NCBI RefSeq assembly: GCF_017298635.1 | Contig: NZ_CP071182.1 | Span: forward strand, 2,294,001 to 2,358,000 | From: Paenalicyclobacillus mengziensis | GTDB taxonomy: Bacteria > Bacillota > Bacilli > Alicyclobacillales > Alicyclobacillaceae | DNA: 64,000 nt | Reading direction: 5' to 3' | In this document: positions 27,050-38,471 of the stretch, one piece after another | Layout of the letters: the number at the start of each line of letters is the position of its first letter | Numbering within the stretch: the stretch's first letter is position 1 | Notes under the pieces: model-generated | Databases searched by the model: none | Told to the model about the DNA's origin: nothing | What the model saw: only the letters and a program-made list of their open reading frames with translations | Made by a program: the position numbers and the translations under genes

Positions 27050-29244
27050 TGTTTAACCTCCTCACGGTACGCATCGTCATCCATCTCCAACTGTCTTCCA
27101 TTCTCCTCCAACTGTCTTCCATTCTCGTCGACTCGCTCCGAGGCAAGTTCTCGGTTTTGCTCCTGTAATTTGCGTAGCGTTGAGCGGTATTCGTTATCTG
27201 CAAACGTCTTTCTCTGAACCATCCCTCGTGTTGTTCCATGTGCAAACGACTGCAGCGCCTCGCGATAACCTGCATCCGTCATAATGTCTTCGTGCTGTTG
27301 AGATTGTGACGTGCTACCGCCTTGTTGGAATTGACGCAGTGCCTGGCGAAATTCCGTGTCCGCGTTTTGCGTCGATTCCAAATTTGACCCTAATTGTGAC
27401 TCGGAAGTAGACCCTCTAAGGACGCTTGTCTGGAACCTGGTCTCTTGTCCGTAAGCACTCCCCGTACGAACATCGAAAGCCACCTTTGTACCCGTTCCTA
27501 GCGGTGATGTGACGGTTACTGTTTGAGGGGCAACCGTTGCAGTTGCATCGACATCGTCATTGTGGATGTATGCACGACCACGGAGAAGGGAGAACAAGGC
27601 TGCCACGAGCAACATAATTGCGGAAATAAAGAGCGCAAGTGACAACCCATGTTGAAACGGCCCACCAATCAGCGATGGGAAAAAATGACGTCCGGTGAGG
27701 ATACGGGCCTGAGCGGTTGGAATCTTACCTAGTATTCCAAACTGCTGAAGTAGATTTCCTAATGGGTTGTACCCGAGCAAAGCTGCCATGAGGGAGGCCA
27801 TCGGTGGCAGATGCGAGATTTTTGCTGCAACGGTTGCAGGAATGTCATGCTGTACCAAGCCAGTCATCATTGTACCCGGTAGCTTCATCGCTAAGCCGGC
27901 AATCATGATGGAAAAAAACATCCCCATACTCAGCATTTGTCCGGCATTCATAAACGTCGCCCGCATTCCAGAACCGACTCCACGGTATCGTGCGGGAAGA
28001 GCATTCATAATGGCGGCGTTATTTGGAGAGGAGAACAGTCCCATACCAAGGCCGATGATGAGGAGATAGGTCCAAAAAATCCAATGATTGAAGTTGATAG
28101 GTAGGGTATTTACCAGATAAAAGCCGACCGCACTGACGACGAGGCCGACTGTTGAAAATAGCCGTGGACCATACTTATCGGAGAGGATTCCGCTGACCGG
28201 TCCTGCAATGAGAAAACCAATCATCTGTGGAATGGTATACAACCCCGCGATGAGCGGCGTGTGCGCGAAAGAAACCCCGTGTAGTGGCAGATAGATGCCT
28301 TGCAACCAGATGATCAACATAAATTGCAAACCACCGCGGGCGAGTGCAGCTAAAAGACTTGCCAAGTTACCTGCGGTAAACGGCCAAATTTTAAACAAGT
28401 TCATATTGAACAGCGGTTGTTTTGAAAAATTTTCAATGATGGTGAAGACAATCAGAGAGACGACGCCGACGATGATCTCGGTCACAACCGTTGGGTTTGT
28501 CCAGCCCATGCTATGTTGTCCGTAGGGCATAATACCATACGTCAGACCGAGCATAATCCCGAGCAACCCAACAGTGAGTGTAATATTTCCCCAGATGTCT
28601 AGACGTTGTTTCGCTTGTGGCCTGGAGACTTCTTTAAGTGCGATATACGCCCACACGGTTCCGGCCAAACCGACCGGTACGTTCACTAAGAAGACCCATC
28701 GCCATTCACCGGTGGCAGCTAATGCACCGCCGACTAAAAGTCCGATGATGCCGCCGCCAATCGCGGCAACTTGGTTAAGTCCCAACGCCAACCCGCGCTG
28801 ATTTTGTGGGAACGCGTCCGTCAAAATCGCCGCACTGTTTGAGAATAGGAATCCGCCGCCTATACCTTGGATGACACGGAATATAATCAATTCCACTTCA
28901 CCGCCAGTGCCTTTGCTCCAAGTGAGAGAAGCCAACACTGAACCTAAGGTAAAGACAAGAAACCCGAGATTATATAGGCGAACTCTGCCAAACATGTCGG
29001 ATAAACGGCCGAACATGACGAGCAGTACGGTTGTTGCTACATTAAAGCCAAGTAGTACCCAGAGCAGGAGACCTGTTTGATTGCTTTGAAGCGGATTTAC
29101 TTTTAGTCCCTTGAAAATAACCGGAAGGGCGATAATCAAAATCGATTGGTTGATGGTCGCCATCAGGACGCCAAGAGTTGTGTTGGAGAGCGCGATCCAC
29201 TTGTAACGGGAACTGTGAGCGCCATCGGACAAAGCCATTGTCAT
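27046..29244 (-). CDS. DHA2-type multidrug efflux MFS pump with repeat-bearing C-terminal tail
   Basis: This 732-residue protein has a 14-segment drug:H+ antiporter core of the EmrB/QacA group (motif [17 protein letters not shown], then [14 protein letters not shown]). After the last membrane segment a cytosolic tail of about 175 residues follows, which such pumps usually lack. The tail holds four degenerate copies of an acidic-aromatic-Arg motif: [36 protein letters not shown] and [10 protein letters not shown] duplicated ENGRQLE also occurs. The gene is coupled by 4-bp overlaps to the MerR gene upstream and the WrbA gene downstream. The substrate is probably an aromatic or quinone-like compound (inference). 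Confidence 0.88.
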   Translation of the reverse strand: MTMALSDGAHSSRYKWIALSNTTLGVLMATINQSILIIALPVIFKGLKVNPLQSNQTGLLLWVLLGFNVATTVLLVMFGRLSDMFGRVRLYNLGFLVFTLGSVLASLTWSKGTGGEVELIIFRVIQGIGGGFLFSNSAAILTDAFPQNQRGLALGLNQVAAIGGGIIGLLVGGALAATGEWRWVFLVNVPVGLAGTVWAYIALKEVSRPQAKQRLDIWGNITLTVGLLGIMLGLTYGIMPYGQHSMGWTNPTVVTEIIVGVVSLIVFTIIENFSKQPLFNMNLFKIWPFTAGNLASLLAALARGGLQFMLIIWLQGIYLPLHGVSFAHTPLIAGLYTIPQMIGFLIAGPVSGILSDKYGPRLFSTVGLVVSAVGFYLVNTLPINFNHWIFWTYLLIIGLGMGLFSSPNNAAIMNALPARYRGVGSGMRATFMNAGQMLSMGMFFSIMIAGLAMKLPGTMMTGLVQHDIPATVAAKISHLPPMASLMAALLGYNPLGNLLQQFGILGKIPTAQARILTGRHFFPSLIGGPFQHGLSLALFISAIMLLVAALFSLLRGRAYIHNDDVDATATVAPQTVTVTSPLGTGTKVAFDVRTGSAYGQETRFQTSVLRGSTSESQLGSNLESTQNADTEFRQALRQFQQGGSTSQSQQHEDIMTDAGYREALQSFAHGTTRGMVQRKTFADNEYRSTLRKLQEQNRELASERVDENGRQLEENGRQLEMDDDAYREEVKQ
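27085..27126 (-). repeat. Perfect 21-bp tandem duplication in the efflux-pump tail
   Basis: Two identical 21-bp units (27085-27105 and 27106-27126) encode the doubled ENGRQLE heptad near the C-terminus. Perfect identity suggests a recent slippage event and a tail whose length can vary between strains. Confidence 0.85.
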
Positions 29245-29723
29245 TGCGGGTAGTCCTCCTTTACTTTGGTCTCCATGTCACGAAGAAATCGCATGGAATG
29301 CTCCATTTGTTCTTGGTACATGTCACGCATGGACCTGACATTTTCAATTCTCTTATTCATTTTGTCGACTAACTCACGAAGAACATTGATGTATCGCTCG
29401 ACCAGCAACTTTTGCGTCTCGGTGGTCTGGACGTTCTCGTGAAACGTCCGCCGTAATTCCTTTAACGACTCTTCTGCAGCTATAATTTCCTGAATCTCCT
29501 GCAAAGATATGCCTAAGTTATCCTTCAGCCGAAGGATTTGCCCCAAAAGGTTTACCGTGGACTGATTATAGAGACGGTGCCCACCGCTGGTTCTCGCTGT
29601 TGGAGAAATGAGACCAACTTGCTCATAGTAGCGAAGGGTTCTGGGCGTGATCCCCAGTTCCTGTGAAACTGCCTCAACAGTCAACATCCTCATCTCAAGG
29701 TCAGTCAAAATGGATACACCCAC
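29241..29723 (-). CDS. MerR-family transcriptional regulator
   Basis: This protein of up to 160 residues has the MerR helix-turn-helix LTVEAVSQELGITPRTLRYY and the wing SGGHRLYN, then a long dimerisation coiled coil. It has no cysteine, so metal or thiol sensing is unlikely and an organic ligand is more plausible. It is the first gene of the efflux-WrbA operon and overlaps the pump gene by 4 bp. The start is uncertain: GTG 29723, ATG 29693 or ATG 29687 (MLTVEAV), none with a strong binding site. Its own promoter carries the palindrome at 29759. Confidence 0.88.
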   Translation of the reverse strand: MGVSILTDLEMRMLTVEAVSQELGITPRTLRYYEQVGLISPTARTSGGHRLYNQSTVNLLGQILRLKDNLGISLQEIQEIIAAEESLKELRRTFHENVQTTETQKLLVERYINVLRELVDKMNKRIENVRSMRDMYQEQMEHSMRFLRDMETKVKEDYPQ

Positions 29724-29753
29724 TTTATTCAGAGTTACGCCATGACCTAATCT

Positions 29754-29785
29754 AAGATACTATACAAATGTATAGTTGACGTCAA
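29754..29785 (-). promoter_or_regulatory. MerR-type promoter with long spacer
   Basis: Read leftward, TTGACG (29785-29780), a 20-bp spacer and TATCTT (29759-29754) form a promoter with the over-long spacing typical of MerR-activated genes. The perfect palindrome ACTATACAAATGTATAGT (29759-29776) lies in the spacer. The MerR protein probably twists this DNA to activate its own operon. The rest of the gap to 30042 holds the hmp leader and no other clear element. Confidence 0.65.
29759..29776. promoter_or_regulatory. MerR operator palindrome
   Basis: ACTATACA and TGTATAGT are perfect 8-bp inverted arms around a 2-bp centre, between the -35 and -10 of the leftward operon. Position and symmetry are as expected for a MerR dimer site. 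Confidence 0.65.
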
Positions 29786-30042
29786 CGTCATATATCTTAT
29801 TGACTGTGGGAAAGGATTCAGCAAGGCTGATGGCAATATACAGCGAAATGATATACCAAAATATGGCGTTCCCAGTGGTGGTTCAAATGAACTAGTCATC
29901 CAAGAAAATTAGTCTTATTGGGTCTGTGATCGTCTATGTACATCATTAAAAATGTGTATGCTGTATGTAAAACCTCTAGGGTATGCATATGGGGATATGA
30001 GCAACTTCATGTTGTTCGGCACTACAGAGAAGGAAGTGGAGC

Positions 30043-31350
30043 ATGATGACACCGACGACAACAACACCGTTCCAGAGTTTCCAACTCAATCATCTCGAAT
30101 TCGAACAAATTGCAAGAACTCTAAAACCAATCGACCGGCATCAACTCGAGATTGTCAATGCGACACTCCCAGTCGTGGCGGAGAATGCGGAAGCAATTAC
30201 AACACGTTTTTACCAGCGAATGTTTGTAAACCACCCCGATTTAAAAAACATTTTTAATCAAACGCACCAGGTTACCGGGCGACAGCCGAGAGCGCTGGCG
30301 GCAGCGGTCTACGCGGCAGCGGCACATCTTAACGATATGACAAGTATCCTGCCAGCCTTGGAACGCATCGCGCAGAAACACCGCAGTCTTCAGATTAAAC
30401 CCGAACAATACCCGATTGTTGGAGAAAACCTGTTGGGCGCTATTAAAGAAGTACTCGGTGACGCGGCTACCGACGAGATTATTGATGCCTGGGCAGGCGC
30501 GTACGGGGTGATTGCTGATGCACTCATCCGCATGGAGGAAGCACTCTACCGGGACACAGAGTCGCAACCCGCCGGTTGGAACGGTTTCCGGAATTTTGTC
30601 GTGGACAAAAAAGTCCAAGAGAGCGATGTCATTACATCGTTTTACTTGAAACCCGAAGATAACAAGTCAATACCAGAATTCATACCTGGGCAATACATTA
30701 CCGTCAAAATGGAGGTGGATGGCGAACCTTACACCCACTTACGACAATACAGCCTATCCGACCGACCGGGGGTTGGCTATTACAGAATCAGTGTAAAGCG
30801 TGAAGACTCCCCCAAGTCAGGAATTCCAGCAGGTGTTGTGTCAAGTTATCTCCATTCACAAGTGGAAGAAGGGGACATTCTTCCGATTACGGCCCCTGCA
30901 GGTGACTTTCATCTGGATATGGCTCAGGATACACCTGTTGTACTGATGAGCGGAGGGGTGGGTCTGACACCCCTGATGAGCATGTTAAATACCCTCGTTG
31001 AACAGTCCAGCCGCGAAGTCACCTTTGTTCATGCAGCCATTAACGGTAACGTGCATGCATTTAAGAACCACGTTCAGGAGACCAAGAAACAAGCGCTAAA
31101 CGTGCGATCTTTCGTGATTTACGAAAAACCGACGGAACAAGATGTTAAGGAGCACGCTTTTGCGAAAGACGGGTATATTACACTCGACTGGATGACAGAG
31201 AATCTTCCGAAGGACGCTGATTTTTACTTTTGTGGACCTACCCCTTTTATGAAGGCCGTGAATTTGGCGTTGAAACAGTGGGGGGTTCCTTCGGACAAAA
31301 TCCACTATGAATTCTTTGGCTCATTTGGTGACATCGAGTCTGCGAACTAG
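30043..31350 (+). CDS. hmp: Flavohaemoglobin (nitric oxide dioxygenase)
   Basis: This 435-residue protein has an N-terminal globin domain with FYQRMF and the haem-ligand segment KHRSLQIKPEQYPIVGENLL, whose His is proximal. A FAD-binding ferredoxin-reductase domain follows (RQYSLSDRPG), then an NAD-binding domain (GGVGLTPLMSML). It converts NO and O2 to nitrate with NAD(P)H in the cytosol. An N-terminal extension of about 25-30 residues precedes the usual start of the family. There is no internal Met to shorten it. ATG 30043 and ATG 30046 are both possible. A strong terminator follows, so it is monocistronic. An imperfect palindrome at 29940 could be a nitrosative-stress site but is weak. Confidence 0.95.
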   Translation: MMTPTTTTPFQSFQLNHLEFEQIARTLKPIDRHQLEIVNATLPVVAENAEAITTRFYQRMFVNHPDLKNIFNQTHQVTGRQPRALAAAVYAAAAHLNDMTSILPALERIAQKHRSLQIKPEQYPIVGENLLGAIKEVLGDAATDEIIDAWAGAYGVIADALIRMEEALYRDTESQPAGWNGFRNFVVDKKVQESDVITSFYLKPEDNKSIPEFIPGQYITVKMEVDGEPYTHLRQYSLSDRPGVGYYRISVKREDSPKSGIPAGVVSSYLHSQVEEGDILPITAPAGDFHLDMAQDTPVVLMSGGVGLTPLMSMLNTLVEQSSREVTFVHAAINGNVHAFKNHVQETKKQALNVRSFVIYEKPTEQDVKEHAFAKDGYITLDWMTENLPKDADFYFCGPTPFMKAVNLALKQWGVPSDKIHYEFFGSFGDIESAN

Positions 31351-31396
31351 ATTCTAAAATGACGATTGAATGTCAGTGCGTGTTGCATACGGATGA

Positions 31397-31428
31397 GTAA
31401 AAACCGGGTCGAATGGCCCGGTTTTTAC
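31397..31428 (+). terminator. Rho-independent terminator of hmp
   Basis: GTAAAAACCGGG (31397-31408) pairs with CCCGGTTTTTAC (31417-31428), followed by a further T-run. This is a classical intrinsic terminator 46 bp after the stop. The remaining gap to 31651 shows only a small CCCAAC/GTTGGG hairpin at 31461-31477 and nothing else recognised. Confidence 0.9.
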
Positions 31429-31651
31429 CTTTTTCTCGGAACGGTGCCAGGATGAACTCTCCCAACATTAGGTTGGGGGTGCGGTGATACGGCCTGTCCA
31501 CTATACTGATGAGGTGGCGTCGTGCTCAAACTAGCCTCCTTTACGCGATGACATTACGGCGTGTGAAGGTATTTCAGGAGCATCTGATTCATCAATTGCA
31601 AGAGGATTATCTTTGTCGATGACCTCCGACATTGAAAGAAGTGACCGCTGA

Positions 31652-32437
31652 TTGTCAGTAAGCATGGTGAAAATCGTAGGTATGGTTGTCGGAATGTTTG
31701 CATTTGTATCTCTTGCCAACTGGTTAACTGGGCCGCCTGTCTATATGTCGCCAGCCGTCGATTTGTTTGTGGGAGAGCCAATCATGCTGCTGGCAGCCAT
31801 CGCTGGAATCCTCATTGACCGAAAATATAACGACAGGCTGCGGATTTCCTGGAAAAAGGTATGGACGGGCGTGCCTTTGGCCATCTTGGTCATGGCCTGT
31901 TCAGCTGGCATCGTGACACTGATTCATCGTCCTACCATTTTGATGTTTTACGACTTTATCATGCAGTACCCACATCCGGTAAGCACCGTCCTCGGCCAAA
32001 CTGCACTTGCGATTTTGGTCATCGGATTGGCAGAAGAGTCGTTTTTTCGAGGTTATCTGTTTGAATACCTGACCTCCGGTCCATTTCAGTTTCGCGTCGT
32101 GTCGGCCTCCATCATCGTCGGATTTTTGTTTGGTCTGTTTCACACTTCACATGACTTGGAAATGGTCATACTGCACCACGCGTCATTTCGTCAGGAGTGG
32201 CTCCTCTGGCTTTACCAGTACGCTTATGGCGTTGCGAGTTGCCTTCTGTACGCTTGGACATCAAACATCGTATTTGTGATTGTTTTGCACGGCATCATCG
32301 ATTCCCCGTTAGGGCTGATGGCAGGTACTCATGGAAGTTACTTGCCTGTCATCATCCTCACAGCTCTAGTGATTGTACCCGCTTTACGGGTTGTGTCGTT
32401 TCGGGCCTCAAGGTCCGGCAAATGGTTCCCATGGTAG
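31652..32437 (+). CDS. CPBP-family intramembrane metalloprotease
   Basis: This 261-residue polytopic membrane protein has the family motifs EESFFRGYLF (Glu-Glu and Arg), FGLFHTSHD (metal His) and VLHGIIDSPLG (second His). CPBP/Abi proteins are related to CAAX prenyl protease 2, and in bacteria they act in membrane-protein processing or self-immunity. No bacteriocin gene is adjacent. The start is uncertain: a TTG at 31652 or an ATG at 31664, with only a weak binding site. It seems to be a single gene. Confidence 0.85.
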   Translation: MSVSMVKIVGMVVGMFAFVSLANWLTGPPVYMSPAVDLFVGEPIMLLAAIAGILIDRKYNDRLRISWKKVWTGVPLAILVMACSAGIVTLIHRPTILMFYDFIMQYPHPVSTVLGQTALAILVIGLAEESFFRGYLFEYLTSGPFQFRVVSASIIVGFLFGLFHTSHDLEMVILHHASFRQEWLLWLYQYAYGVASCLLYAWTSNIVFVIVLHGIIDSPLGLMAGTHGSYLPVIILTALVIVPALRVVSFRASRSGKWFPW

Positions 32438-32521
32438 TCGCGCTCTAGGGTTCCACCACTCGGGCGGAAACGGTACAATTGGGAGCAAGAACACGTACGA
32501 GAGGACGTCGGAGTGACTTGA

Positions 32522-33742
32522 ATGAACAATGAGTGGAACAGTCGCGATAAAAAGATGCTGGAACAGGCCATTGAGAGAGCACGGGAAGAACGTCGCAAAA
32601 TAGAGGACAAAGAAGCAGTCAAACGCTGGCGCGAAATTCCATACCCGCTTGACCTTGCAGATGCACTCTCCAGGCTGACCAAAAATGATCTTTCGGACAT
32701 GCGCTCCAACTTGAGAATTCGAAACGCAAGTACACTGAACAAGCAAGACCTTGTTGAATTGCTTTCACGGCAGGTCCCGAAAGCGTTGCCTGGCCTGCTG
32801 TTGCAACTCGATGAGGCGAGGTATGGGGTTTTGAAACGGATCGCCGACACTGGCGGACAAGCATTCGTTTCACTCGAGCCGCATCAGTACGAGTACTTTC
32901 AAGTGCGCGGCCTCGCCTTTACTGGTACGGTCGGTGGAAACCGTACACTTGTAATGCCGAAGGAGATTCTGGAAGGATTCAGGGACTTGGATGGGCCGTC
33001 GGTTCGATCGGTCATTCGGAAGCAAACACAATGGCTGCAGATATCACAAGGTCTGCTCTACTACTATGGATTCCTGTCGACCAACGATTTGGTCGAGATG
33101 GTTGGGCACTTTACCGGTGACGATACGGATACGTACCACTTTATAAGTGTCCTGTATGAGGGAATGGACTGGGGCTATGGCCTCCATCCCCATGTTGGTG
33201 GATTTAGTAACGAAGACGTGTTGGATGTGCAACGGGTCATCCGGGAACAACAGTCTCGACCGGGTGTGCCGTTCTATCCGTTCACAAAGACGCAGCTGCT
33301 GAATGCAGGAAAGCCCGAATTTGTGGATAAAAATTCTGCCTATAGGGCATTTGTTGACTTTTTAAGACGCAGTTATCAAATTGACCTCGCGGACGCCGAG
33401 GACGAGGCGGACCTGTGTGTATATGAGATTCAAAACGGGGAGTCTCTGGGAGACATCATCAAAGCGATTACCGAGGACTTCGAGATACCAACGATGGAAG
33501 TCCTTCAGACTCTGACGCACTATGTTTCCGAGTTGCACAACAACACCAGACAATGGTTTCTGAAGGGGCATACACCGACTGAGTTACTGCCAAACGATGT
33601 CGCTGCCATGCGTCCGCTCCCCAGCGCGAAGGGAGCTCCCAAAGGCGAGGTCGTTCGCTTTGCCACCAAAAAGAAGGTAGGACGGAACGACCCGTGTCCC
33701 TGCGGCAGCGGCAAGAAGTACAAAAAGTGCTGTGGCCGCTGA
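32522..33742 (+). CDS. SEC-C zinc-motif protein of unknown function
   Basis: This 406-residue protein begins with a charged helical segment. A region then reads [20 protein letters not shown] and [17 protein letters not shown], which resembles SAP/Rho-N type nucleic-acid-binding helices. It ends in a textbook SEC-C zinc motif, [24 protein letters not shown] tails bind zinc and often ribosomes or SecB-like partners, as in SecA. The middle is not recognised. GGAG about 9 nt before ATG 32522 supports the start. The gene is convergent with katG. Confidence 0.82.
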
Positions 33743-33812
33743 GAGGTGCTCAGTTGGCCATGCTGTCCGGTTCTATTGATTTCGGTAAAGTCTCCGTCTG
33801 AGAAGAAAAGAC

Positions 33813-33844
33813 GGGGCCCATCCTGTTAAAAAAGGAGGGGTCCC
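33813..33844. terminator. Candidate bidirectional terminator
   Basis: GGGGCCC (33813-33819) can pair with GGGTCCC (33838-33844) with one G-U pair, and CCT/AGG extend it inward. It lies between the convergent ends at 33742 and 33882. The loop, not the tail, is A-rich, so efficiency is doubtful. Confidence 0.35.
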
Positions 33845-33881
33845 GGACGGTCACTTGGATGTCTTTACGAAGAAGGACCAT

Positions 33882-36466
<2,585 letters not shown>

Positions 36467-37060
36467 ATGACAGAGCAGGGTGCGGGGTGGAGAAAACTAT
36501 GGCTCTTGGCAGGTGCCAGCATTGTCGTTGGACTCAGTGTAACTGGATGTGGGTACACGCCGGCAAACGTGACGAAAGTCCCGCCTGTTACTCCGGGTAA
36601 GAAGCAATACCTCACTTATCAGCCTGACAAGTATGTGAGTGCTCCATCTCTGACACAGAAGTGGCTGAAGACAGATACGACAAGCCATTTTGTCACCGTG
36701 TTTCTCACGTTGCCTGCAAACGGTCTGGCACTGAACGGATACTATAACGGATTCGCAGAAATCGATGTCCCGGTCGGTTGGAAGGTGACGCTCTCGTTTC
36801 GGGATGAGAATCCCGATATCTCCGGCAACCTCGCCGTGGTTTTGCCCCACTATGTCGGGCAGCGGACCGTTTCTCCAGCTATCAGTGGGGCACTGGGGAG
36901 CAGTGCCAACAGCACTACAGAGCCAACCACTCTGACATTCACACCAACTAAGACCGGCAACTATGTTGTAGAATCCGTACCAACTGCAGCTTCTGGAAGT
37001 TGGCTGTGGTTTGTGGTTACCCCGAAATCGGAAACTCCCCAAGTAAAGTTGAGAAAATAG
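36467..37060 (+). CDS. Sulfocyanin-like lipoprotein lacking copper ligands
   Basis: This 197-residue lipoprotein has a signal peptide with lipobox SVTGC (Cys28). The body shows the sulfocyanin/cupredoxin pattern: GYYNGFAEIDVPVGWKVTLS, a FRDENPDISGNLAVV segment and a final YVVESVPTAASGSW-WFVV. In sulfocyanins the equivalents of NLA, the Glu of VVES, the Ala region and the Ser of GSW carry His, Cys, His and Met to bind copper. All four are absent here, and the only Cys is the lipidated one. A structural or binding role outside the membrane is more likely than electron transfer. The family assignment is by eye. ATG 36467 follows GGAGGGG. Confidence 0.6.
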   Translation: MTEQGAGWRKLWLLAGASIVVGLSVTGCGYTPANVTKVPPVTPGKKQYLTYQPDKYVSAPSLTQKWLKTDTTSHFVTVFLTLPANGLALNGYYNGFAEIDVPVGWKVTLSFRDENPDISGNLAVVLPHYVGQRTVSPAISGALGSSANSTTEPTTLTFTPTKTGNYVVESVPTAASGSWLWFVVTPKSETPQVKLRK

Positions 37061-37179
37061 GATACTGACTCGTCACCTGGAAGACAGCTCGAAAGTCACA
37101 ACTCGTGTGTTGACTTCTGCGATAATCTGTTAGATCCTGAGTGAAACTATACGACGTTGTTGTTCGAGGAGGACATGAT

Positions 37180-38100
37180 TTGACGTTAGATATACAGGAC
37201 CGCTTGCTGGAGCTCCTCGTGAGGACAGGAGCCATTCGGGTACGCATGAGCGAAGACGAATTGCCATTTTGGTACACTTCTTGTGTACCAGGACCGTATT
37301 ATATCAACGTTGAGAAAATTATTGGGGCGGACACTAGCCAAAAGGCACTTGCAGACATCACGAAAGTTTTACGCAGCGTGGAAAGCCCAGACACGAGGGC
37401 GAAACAAATTTGGGAGATCATTACGAACTACTTTCATAAAAATACGCAATACTCAGAAGTAATCACACTCCTTGTGGCATACTATAATTCCATTGAGCAC
37501 CAACCGTTACCGCCAGCTATTTCCGGTGGAGAACGACGGGACTGGTTCTTTTCAGTACCATTTGCGCAACTGCTATCTGTTCCACATCTATTTCTCTTTA
37601 AAACTGGTGACCTCACGGCGGTGGACACGGACGGGCAACCCGTGGCGAGGTGGAACTATGGCCAGGTGTTGCATGTTTCCGACATTGTCAATACAGCGAC
37701 GAGTTACACTCGCCATTGGCTTCCAATCCTGAATCAAAACGACCTCGAGTTATCCGAGACTTTTACGGTCGCGGTGCGGGGCACTCCCGGGCTTCATGAG
37801 TTGGAGCGGCGTGGTGTGAAGACCTTGACTTCACTGGAACTTTCCGCAGAAGTGTTTAACGCTGCTCATGACAAGGGGCTTATCTCAGAATTTTCGTTGG
37901 CTGAAATTGTACAGTACATGAACTCACCTCGTGAATGGACTCGGGAACTCCTGAAACAATGCGGTGACCAAATGCTTTCGAGTTTTTCCGGGCTTGATGC
38001 AACACAACAAGCCCGGATGAGAAGTTTTATTCAAAACGATCCGTATCAACTGTACGAAGAGTTTCCGCTGTTTTTTGACCGTGTCAAAATTGGAATCTAG
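37180..38100 (+). CDS. Orotate-phosphoribosyltransferase-like protein
   Basis: This cytosolic protein of about 306 residues resembles type I phosphoribosyltransferases. GPYYINVEKI near residue 38 recalls the substrate-side loop of PyrE. ISGGERRDWFFSVPFAQLL (114-132) resembles the PPi loop region. GQVLHVSDIVNTATSY (161-176) resembles the PRPP-binding VxxxDDxxTTG motif but with DI instead of DD and no TGG. The long C-terminal 130 residues are not recognised. The TTG at 37180 is chosen because GAGGAGG lies 7 nt before it; the frame opens at 37141. PyrD/PyrK genes are convergent and close. Activity is uncertain because the PRPP loop is degenerate. Confidence 0.55.
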   Translation: MTLDIQDRLLELLVRTGAIRVRMSEDELPFWYTSCVPGPYYINVEKIIGADTSQKALADITKVLRSVESPDTRAKQIWEIITNYFHKNTQYSEVITLLVAYYNSIEHQPLPPAISGGERRDWFFSVPFAQLLSVPHLFLFKTGDLTAVDTDGQPVARWNYGQVLHVSDIVNTATSYTRHWLPILNQNDLELSETFTVAVRGTPGLHELERRGVKTLTSLELSAEVFNAAHDKGLISEFSLAEIVQYMNSPREWTRELLKQCGDQMLSSFSGLDATQQARMRSFIQNDPYQLYEEFPLFFDRVKIGI

Positions 38101-38133
38101 ACACATATGCCTAGTCGTGTGGAGGCGATAATC

Positions 38134-38316
38134 GTGCCGAGTGTAGGGGATATTGTTCGAATATTAGATGATTTATATGAGGATGGTATTGAACTCGTAG
38201 CCGTTCGCGATGAGCATGGCGTCGTTCGTGCCGTGACAAATAGCGGATTGGCTCTGGTTGAGTTCGAGATCGGAAGGGTTGTAGAGATGCATCCGCGCTG
38301 TTTTGAGACTGTATAA
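38134..38316 (+). CDS. Small hypothetical protein
   Basis: This short frame encodes about 60 residues (SVGDIVRILDDLYEDGIELV then AVRDEHGVVRAVTNSGLALV), acidic and with a beta-rich look. GGAGGCG lies 8 nt before the GTG at 38134; an ATG at 38107 is the alternative. It starts 33 bp after the phosphoribosyltransferase-like gene and may be co-transcribed with it. No family is recognised. Confidence 0.45.
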   Translation: MPSVGDIVRILDDLYEDGIELVAVRDEHGVVRAVTNSGLALVEFEIGRVVEMHPRCFETV

Positions 38317-38354
38317 GCTCATTGTCGCGTACGACATGTGACCACAAAGGGAAA

Positions 38355-38382
38355 CCGCCGCAGGTATCAGCACCTGCGGCGG
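38355..38382. terminator. Bidirectional terminator between convergent genes
   Basis: CCGCCGCAGGT (38355-38365) and ACCTGCGGCGG (38372-38382) form a perfect 11-bp stem with a 6-nt loop. It is flanked by A-rich and T-containing sequence on both sides and lies between the convergent ends at 38316 and 38472. Confidence 0.7.
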
Positions 38383-38471
38383 AATTTGATGAACCAACAG
38401 AGTGTAAGACAGGGGACCGAATAGAAATGAGGGCGTGGGAAGAGCACTCAGTTTGTCGTCAGTCCATGGTC

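Noticed and set aside
29940..29957. Imperfect palindrome ACATCATTAAAAATGTGT as an NsrR-type site for hmp
   Set aside because: The arms are only partly complementary and no promoter boxes could be placed with it; kept only as a remark.
36497..37042. 181-codon minus-strand open frame
   Set aside because: It mirrors the sulfocyanin-like lipoprotein gene, which has a lipobox and a good binding site.
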